NCBI GenBank assembly: GCA_018060305.1
Contig: JAGOWF010000091.1
Location: forward strand, 1-9,600
Length of the DNA: 9,600 bases
Direction of reading: 5' to 3'
Origin: Pyrinomonadaceae bacterium
GTDB taxonomy: Bacteria; Acidobacteriota; Blastocatellia; Pyrinomonadales; Pyrinomonadaceae
In this document: one piece after another, positions 5,715 through 9,600 of the stretch
Layout of the letters: the number at the start of each line of letters is the position of its first letter
Position numbering within the stretch: position 1 is the stretch's first letter
The notes under the pieces: generated by a model
What the model saw: only the letters and a program-made list of their open reading frames with translations
Database searches by the model: none
What the model was told of the DNA's origin: nothing
Position numbers and translations under genes: made by a program

Positions 5715-6689
5715 CTAGGTCGGTTGGATCCGCAGCATATAGCTGCAGACGTTGAGCGGCAGCCCGGGCGTGACCGCGATGCGCTGGCCGGCGGGCAGTT
5801 CGTAATTATTGATCGCTGCCGGATTCTTGCCCTCGTTCACCGCCCAAAAGTTCCCTGCGCCATCGGTAACAATACTGAGATGTCGGCGGCTGATCTCGAC
5901 GTCGCCGGCTAGCGGAATATCGACGGGCTTTGACTTGGAACCGCGGCCGATGACGATCTCTCTCTGATAGATCGGCACGACGTTCTGCCGCACGCCGCCG
6001 CGCCAGATCTCTAATTTGTATAGCTCGTTGAGGCGGGCCTTGACCTGCGTCATTTCCTCACCGTCGTCCTGCGGCTGGATCGGCACGGCCTGCGGAATTA
6101 CGTTTGGATATGTCGGCGGGGCGTCGGCGACGAGCGGCGGCTGGAATTGCGGCGGCTGAAAGGTCGGCGCCTTCATATTTGGCTGTGTGGGCGCGACTTT
6201 TTGCGGCTGCTGCGGAAATATTGGAATGTCCGGCAGCGACTTTGGCCGCTGGAGCACGCCGGTCTTGCCGCTGGCGGCATCTTCCCAATTGTGCTGCACG
6301 CGAACCTCGCCTTTTTCTAGCGTGGCGTCAATACGCAGTTCGATGACAAAGGACTTTGTCTCAAGCTTCTTCTTCCCGGCAAGTTCCTTGGCCCGCTCGG
6401 CGAGGATGTGATAGAGGCCCTGTTCGAGGCCTTTGCGTTTGACGCCCTTCCATTCGCGGTCGTCTTCGTCGTTGAGAAAAATAATATATTCGCCCGGGAT
6501 GATCATCGTGCCCTGCGGCAGCGGAACCATCTCGTTTTGCATCACGGCCTCGACCTCGCGGGCGATCTGCACGATAAAGCCTTCGGCCCTCGAGCGCGGT
6601 TTGACGGCGGCGTCGCGGGCGGCCTCTTCGAGTGCGAATTCCGCGTTGTCGCCATCGATCCATTTTCGGACCTTATCCAGAATGCTCAA
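5715..6689 (-). CDS. FhaA-like protein: DUF3662 domain, proline-rich linker, FHA domain
   Basis: A 324-residue cytoplasmic adaptor that reads phosphothreonine. Residues about 10-135 form a DUF3662/FhaA N-terminal domain (GFIVQIAREVEAVMQNEMV, IIPGEYIIFLN). Residues 145-210 are a linker rich in Pro and Gln, probably disordered. The FHA domain covers about 225-322, with Gly248-Arg249 of IGRG and the Ser267-Arg-Arg-His270 signature that binds phosphothreonine; Asn289 may be the second conserved contact. The start is a TTG at 6689, chosen because GGGAGGA lies eight bases upstream and no ATG or GTG fits better. It follows the kinase gene by 21 bases and is its probable substrate or partner, as in the actinobacterial FhaA-PknB pairs. 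It converges with DUF402 with zero spacing. Confidence 0.92.
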   Translation of the reverse strand: MSILDKVRKWIDGDNAEFALEEAARDAAVKPRSRAEGFIVQIAREVEAVMQNEMVPLPQGTMIIPGEYIIFLNDEDDREWKGVKRKGLEQGLYHILAERAKELAGKKKLETKSFVIELRIDATLEKGEVRVQHNWEDAASGKTGVLQRPKSLPDIPIFPQQPQKVAPTQPNMKAPTFQPPQFQPPLVADAPPTYPNVIPQAVPIQPQDDGEEMTQVKARLNELYKLEIWRGGVRQNVVPIYQREIVIGRGSKSKPVDIPLAGDVEISRRHLSIVTDGAGNFWAVNEGKNPAAINNYELPAGQRIAVTPGLPLNVCSYMLRIQPT

Positions 6690-6697
6690 ATCGCTTG

Positions 6698-6704
6698 TCC
6701 TCCC
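6698..6704 (-). promoter_or_regulatory. Shine-Dalgarno supporting the TTG start of the FHA gene
   Basis: On the minus strand GGGAGGA ends eight bases before the TTG at 6689. It lies in the 21-base gap after the kinase stop and decides the start. Confidence 0.8.
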
Positions 6705-6710
6705 GTGGGG

Positions 6711-8162
6711 TCAATCGTCCAGGTCGAGATACTTTCCGTTGAGCCAGCCGCGTGTCGCCAGCGTCGGCGTGGGCCGGACGCGGCCCTGCTCGATAACATC
6801 AACTTGATACCAATTATTTTGCGAATTTACAATGCGCACCTTTGAATTTTTTGTCACGAGGCCGACGGGCGTGTTGTCGGTATTGGGTGTCGGACGCAGA
6901 TAAATATCAGTATTTGCGGTCGCTGTCTGCACGCGGAACGGATTTTTGATCTCCGGCAAAACGCCGCGCCCGCGCATGTATGCGGCGGTGGCGTAGAGCA
7001 GTCCGGTAAAGACGAGCAGTGCGACAAGATACATTACAAAACGCCGAACAAAGCTCCGTTTCCGCGGTGTTTTGCCGTCGATGGGCACGGAAATGCGGCC
7101 GTCCTTCGCATCAATGCCCTTCGCGGCCGGCTTTTGCGGCACGGCGGCGGCGGGCATGTAGAGTGCGGTCGTCGGCCTGGCCGCGTTCTCGAATTCGGGA
7201 GCCTCGGGCGTGATAGGCGAATAGCCGCGGGCGACGTGCGGCTGGGGCGTGGCGGTCTTTGGGCGAATAACGGTGGCCATGTCGCCGTCGGCGGCGATGT
7301 CGCGAACGCCGACGAGGTCGGCCCAGAATTCACCAACGCTCTGATGGCGTTCGGCGGCGGCGCTCGCGGTAGCGCGGCGGACGACGCGGGCGAATTCGAC
7401 GGCCCAATCTTCGTCGCGACAGGCGGCGGGCAGTTCGCCGACGCTTTCGTTGGCAAACGCGCGGGGCGCGACGCCTGTGACGAGCGTATATGCCGTCTTG
7501 GCGAGCGAATAGACGTCAGCGGCGGGCGTGAGGCGAATGACGCCGGTGTGGCCGGTGAAATAAGGGCTGTGTTCGGGCGGCGCGTAGATGTCTGTGCCGA
7601 CGCGCGTGATGGGCGCATCGCCGAGATCGAGCCGGGCGACGCCAAAATCGGCGATCTTGACGGTCGAGAGGTCGGCGGTGAGCAGCAGATTCTGCGGCTT
7701 GATGTCGCGATGGATGATGCCGCGCTCGTGGGCGTGGGCTAGACCGGCGCAAGTCTGCTCGATATAGCTGAGCGCGGTCGCGAGCTTCAACGCCTGCCGC
7801 CGCACGAGGGCATGAAGGTCGCCGCCGGACAGATATTCGAGCACCATAAAGTGAAAGACTGTGCCCTTGAGGTCGCGTGCGGTGCCGTGGCCGAGGCGGC
7901 TGATGATATTCGGGTGGCGAACGCGGTCGAGCGCGACAGCTTCGTTCTGAAAATTCTCTACAAGCGTGCGTTCGAGATCGCGGTCGAGGTCGTCCTGCAG
8001 AAAAACGTTGAGAGCCTTTATGACGACTTCGGCGTGGGGAGCTTCAGGCGGAGCAAAAGTGTCGCGTCCGAGAAAAACCTCGGCATAACTGCCCCGCCCG
8101 AGCAGTTCGCGAACGTCATACCGCCCGGACAGTCGGCAATTTATAAGGCTCAGTTCCCGCAA
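6711..8162 (-). CDS. Transmembrane Ser/Thr protein kinase with C-terminal SH3-like domain
   Basis: A 483-residue Hanks-type receptor kinase. The glycine loop GRGSYAEV is at 22-29, the ATP lysine at 49 (VVIKALN), the helix-C glutamate at 74, the catalytic HRDIKPQN at 151-158, DFG at 172-174, APPE at 194-197 and the structural Asp at 216 (ADVYSLA), so all key residues are present. A proline-rich juxtamembrane linker (about 290-370) leads to a basic stretch and one membrane segment at about 375-396. Outside the membrane, 416-481 look like a bacterial SH3 domain (IYLRPTPNTDN, VRIVNSQNNWYQVDV, RGWLNGKYL), which may bind peptidoglycan or peptides. The frame is open to a GTG at 8213 (500 residues); the TTG at 8162 is preferred because GGAG lies five bases before it and the extra 17 residues do not resemble a kinase N-terminus. 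It heads an operon with the FHA gene. Confidence 0.94.
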   Translation of the reverse strand: MRELSLINCRLSGRYDVRELLGRGSYAEVFLGRDTFAPPEAPHAEVVIKALNVFLQDDLDRDLERTLVENFQNEAVALDRVRHPNIISRLGHGTARDLKGTVFHFMVLEYLSGGDLHALVRRQALKLATALSYIEQTCAGLAHAHERGIIHRDIKPQNLLLTADLSTVKIADFGVARLDLGDAPITRVGTDIYAPPEHSPYFTGHTGVIRLTPAADVYSLAKTAYTLVTGVAPRAFANESVGELPAACRDEDWAVEFARVVRRATASAAAERHQSVGEFWADLVGVRDIAADGDMATVIRPKTATPQPHVARGYSPITPEAPEFENAARPTTALYMPAAAVPQKPAAKGIDAKDGRISVPIDGKTPRKRSFVRRFVMYLVALLVFTGLLYATAAYMRGRGVLPEIKNPFRVQTATANTDIYLRPTPNTDNTPVGLVTKNSKVRIVNSQNNWYQVDVIEQGRVRPTPTLATRGWLNGKYLDLDD

Positions 8163-8166
8163 CGTG

Positions 8167-8172
8167 TCTCCG
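8167..8172 (-). promoter_or_regulatory. Probable Shine-Dalgarno for the kinase TTG start
   Basis: The minus strand reads CGGAGA just upstream of the TTG at 8162, with five bases between GGAG and the start. The alternative GTG at 8213 has no comparable site. This is suggestive rather than decisive. Confidence 0.5.
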
Positions 8173-8388
8173 GCTAAAGATACGATAGCACAGCATACGA
8201 AGTTCGTCGGCACGTGCGCCCGGACGGCTGAGGTTTTACATAACGGCGGTAATGTCGCGGCGAATACACTGCGCCCTCAAGTATCACGTTAGGTTTGGGC
8301 TGAGAAGCTCTTTGGGTAGCAACCAACTGAAATCAGCCAGGGCCACGTCCCGACTTCTCACGTCCGGCGGCTTTCCGCCCGACAACCG

Positions 8389-8424
8389 AAAGGGCCGCGT
8401 GGAAGCTGCGGCCCTTTTTGTTTT
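8389..8424 (+). terminator. Intrinsic terminator on the plus strand with no obvious gene before it
   Basis: A stem AAGGGCCGC-type arm (8389-8398) pairs with GCGGCCCTT (8408-8417) around a nine-base loop and runs into TTTTTGTTTT. The arms pair perfectly. On the minus strand the trailing T-run is only three bases, so the plus strand is favoured. The annotated gene to its left is on the minus strand, so this would end a transcript starting between about 8165 and 8380. A second small hairpin, GGCTTC/GAAGCC, follows at 8428-8446. Confidence 0.75.
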
Positions 8425-8455
8425 GTAGGCTTCGTTGCGTGAAGCCACTGGGCGG

Positions 8456-8544
8456 GGCCAGGCATTGCGGAAGCCCGACCGTGAGGGAGGGCGATATATT
8501 CGGCGTTGTGTGTCCCGCCCTTGCTCACGCGCGGGCTTCCGCAA
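8456..8544. repeat. Inverted repeat, GAAGCCCG family, copy pair 3
   Basis: Left arm 8465-8493 (TTGCGGAAGCCCGACCGTGA and so on) faces right arm 8516-8544, whose complement begins TTGCGGAAGCCCGCGCGTGA. The arms belong to the two sequence types of this family, GACCGTGAGGGAGG and GCGCGTGAGCAAGG. The segment 8456-8501, starting GGCCAGGCATTGCG, returns at 8582-8627 with about three changes in 46 bases. Confidence 0.85.
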
Positions 8545-8581
8545 CGTGTTGGGAACGTCGATGCGACATCACGAGATGATC

Positions 8582-8627
8582 GGCCAGGCATTGCGCAGTC
8601 CCGACCGTGAGGGAGGGCGATATATTC
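8582..8627. repeat. Direct repeat of 8456-8501 carrying a lone GAAGCCCG-family arm
   Basis: Forty-six bases matching 8456-8501 at all but about three positions, ending GCGATATATTC in both. The changed bases (GCAGTCCCG for GGAAGCCCG) lie in the arm. Here the facing arm is missing, and a TCCCTGAAAGGGA palindrome follows three bases later. Confidence 0.8.
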
Positions 8628-8629
8628 CT

Positions 8630-8711
8630 GTCCCTGAAAGGGACAAATGTAGTAGCGTCGGGAGAATCCCGACGAATCGCGGCCGCGGGCGTTTCGCTCC
8701 CTGAAAGGGAG
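8630..8711. repeat. Two TCCCTGAAAGGGA palindromes with related tails
   Basis: Perfect palindromes GTCCCTGAAAGGGAC at 8630-8644 and CTCCCTGAAAGGGAG at 8697-8711, the outer pair swapped from G-C to C-G. The first is followed by AAATGTAGTAGCGTCG and a GTCGGGA/TCCCGAC hairpin (8657-8673), the second by a shorter, related tail ending CGCGTCGATAAG. Further copies are at 8945-8959 and, in the other orientation, 9129-9143. Confidence 0.85.
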
Positions 8712-8738
8712 CAATGATCGCGTCGATAAGTCGTCCCA

Positions 8739-8861
8739 AATTGCCGTTGCCTTTAGGCAACGGTTGCCGGCTCAAGAGCGGATCGGGCTTTAGCCCACGC
8801 TTTTGTTGGGCTGAAGCCCATTGTTGAGTGATAGGACCGTTGCCTAAAGGCAACGGCAATT
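8739..8861. repeat. Composite palindromic element, complete copy
   Basis: A 25-base hairpin (8739-8763) opens the element and its exact reverse complement (8837-8861) closes it, so the whole is an inverted repeat with 25-base perfect ends. Inside is a second inverted pair, GGGCTTTAGCCCA (8785-8797) facing TGGGCTGAAGCCCA (8807-8820). The first 99 bases recur at 9501-9600. No open frame in it is convincing. Its form, nested palindromes in several copies outside genes, is like REP or miniature mobile elements. Confidence 0.88.
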
Positions 8862-8898
8862 GAAGAGACCGTGCCCGAGCGCGGCCTTAATTCTTCCA

Positions 8899-8919
8899 GT
8901 CGCCGTCACCTTCGGCGAC
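8899..8919. repeat. Short perfect hairpin
   Basis: GTCGCCG and CGGCGAC pair across a seven-base loop. It sits between two composite elements and is unrelated in sequence to them, adding to the density of palindromes here. Confidence 0.6.
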
Positions 8920-8944
8920 AAGCGGCCGCGGGGCTGTCGATCAT

Positions 8945-9143
8945 GTCCCTGAAAGGGACAAATGTAGTAGCGTCGATGATTCGTATGAATTGCCACGCTC
9001 TTTAGAGCGTGGAAAAGGCTGTTGGTTTTCCCGGCTTTAGCCGAATGCGGGGCGGGCGAAAGCGGTTGGGCTAAAGCCCCAAAGTATCATTTGACCGAGA
9101 CCACTAGCTAAAGCTAGTGGCAATTCATGTCCCTTTCAGGGAC
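8945..9143. repeat. Two facing composite modules of palindromes
   Basis: From the left: GTCCCTGAAAGGGAC with its AAATGTAGTAGCGTCG tail (8945-8975), a 25-base AATTGCC hairpin (8988-9012), and CGGCTTTAGCCG (9032-9043). From the right, on the minus strand: GTCCCTGAAAGGGAC (9143-9129), an AATTGCC hairpin (9125-9101) and GGGCTTTAGCCC (9079-9068). The two modules have the same order of parts and face each other, so the block is a 199-base inverted arrangement built of diverged parts. Confidence 0.8.
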
Positions 9144-9394
9144 TGTTTTGCTTCGGCAAAACAGAGATTTTCCTCTAAAAGACTGACATTTTGGCCCGCA
9201 AATGTGAGTTTTGCGTCCGCAAATGTGAGTTTTCGCCGTCGAAAAATGAGTTTTGCGTCCGCAAATGTGAGTTTTCGCCGTCGAAAAATGAGTTTTGCGT
9301 CCGCAAATGTGAATTTTCGCTGTCGAAAAATGAGTTTTGCGTCCGCAAATATGAATTTTCGCTGTCGAAAAATGACTTTTCGCCGAAAAAAAGT
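9143..9394. repeat. 21-base tandem array of two alternating hairpins
   Basis: Ten units of exactly 21 bases fill 9185-9394. After a degenerate first unit they alternate between type A, with stem TTTGCG-TC-CGCAAA, and type B, with stem TTTTCG-CCGT-CGAAAA (or CTGT loop), both opening with GAG or GAA; the last unit is degenerate. Two looser units, one with the UUCG-type hairpin GTTTTGC-TTCG-GCAAAAC (9145-9162), extend the phase left to 9143. Since 21 is a multiple of 3, several frames stay open. One plus-strand frame reads as heptads like FASANVS and FRRRKMS, but it has only a GTG start inside another palindrome and no ribosome site, so no gene is called. Confidence 0.9.
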
Positions 9395-9500
9395 CTTGCA
9401 GTCGAGTCGAGATAGGCGTCGAGGTCCGCGTTCAATTGCGAAAAAATAACAAAAACTACGGCAACGTCTCGCAAACCGCCACCGTTACCGTAAATCCGTA
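9395..9500. other. Spacer between the tandem array and the second composite element
   Basis: No gene, terminator or clear palindrome is seen. On the minus strand one frame reads VAVVFVIFSQLNADLDAYLDS and runs into the tandem array, which could be a decayed coding end, but there is no start signal. Confidence 0.4.
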
Positions 9501-9600
9501 AATTGCCGTTGCCTTTAGGCAACGGTTGCGGGCTCAAGAGCGGATCGGGCTTTAGCCCACGCTTTTGTTGGGCTAGAAGCCCACTGTTGAGCCATAGGAC
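9501..9600. repeat. Composite palindromic element, second copy, cut by the window edge
   Basis: One hundred bases matching 8739-8837 with one inserted base and about four substitutions. The same AATTGCC hairpin opens it (9501-9525) and the inner GGGCTTTAGCCCA pair is kept. The closing inverted hairpin would begin at the window end. Confidence 0.88.

Noticed and set aside
7134..7742. 202-residue plus-strand frame opposite the kinase gene, and the 203-residue minus frame at 7034-7645
   Set aside because: They are shadows of a GC-rich kinase gene whose motifs are complete in its own frame; the products are low-complexity Gly/Arg or Pro/Arg/Ser sequences.
8284..8859. Several frames of 86 to 118 residues on both strands
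   Set aside because: They consist of translated GAAGCCCG and TCCCTGAAAGGGA repeats (for example YRPPSRSGFRNAWP) with no start signal.
9185..9394. CRISPR array
   Set aside because: The units abut with no unique spacers, alternate between two types, and no cas gene is present.
9117..9537. Frames of 74 to 120 residues across the tandem array as genes
   Set aside because: Their starts are GTG or TTG inside palindromes without ribosome sites, and several frames are open only because the unit is 21 bases. Kept as a finding, not as a gene.

Overview
The window looks like a chromosomal segment of a GC-moderate to GC-rich soil or aquatic bacterium, most plausibly an Acidobacteriota of the Blastocatellia/Pyrinomonadales type. 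This is inferred from gene content (a transmembrane Ser/Thr kinase with an outer SH3 domain paired with an FHA protein, and an FN3 lipoprotein) and from the dense palindromic repeats. No rRNA or marker gene confirms it. Ten protein genes are supported. No tRNA, rRNA, CRISPR array, transposase or phage gene was seen.

Left part (1-3615, plus strand): the C-terminal end of the HslU protease ATPase; a lipoprotein with about three fibronectin type III-like domains; a 625-base non-coding stretch with inverted repeats and a pair of operator-like sites; then a fumarylacetoacetate hydrolase-family enzyme and a transaldolase-family protein 33 bases apart. The FAH stop codon lies inside a copy of a dispersed repeat.

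Middle part (3646-5714): a small helical protein of unknown function (minus) is divergent from a MarR regulator (plus). The AT-rich space between them carries direct repeats at 22-base spacing, each built on the palindrome TTAGCNTGCTAA, which is the obvious candidate operator array. A universal stress protein with a strong Shine-Dalgarno follows, and a DUF402 protein starts on the base after its stop.

Right part (5715-8162, minus strand): a Ser/Thr kinase and an FhaA-like FHA protein form a two-gene phospho-signalling operon. The FHA gene converges on DUF402 with no base between the two stop codons.

Far right (8163-9600): about 1.4 kb without a convincing gene. It holds an orphan plus-strand terminator, then a cluster of palindromic repeats: the GAAGCCCG inverted repeat, TCCCTGAAAGGGA palindromes, a family of 25-base hairpins with constant ends and fully compensated variable stems, a 100-base composite repeat present twice, and a 21-base tandem array of two alternating hairpins. 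With the 22-base operator array, this repeat cluster is the most unusual content here.
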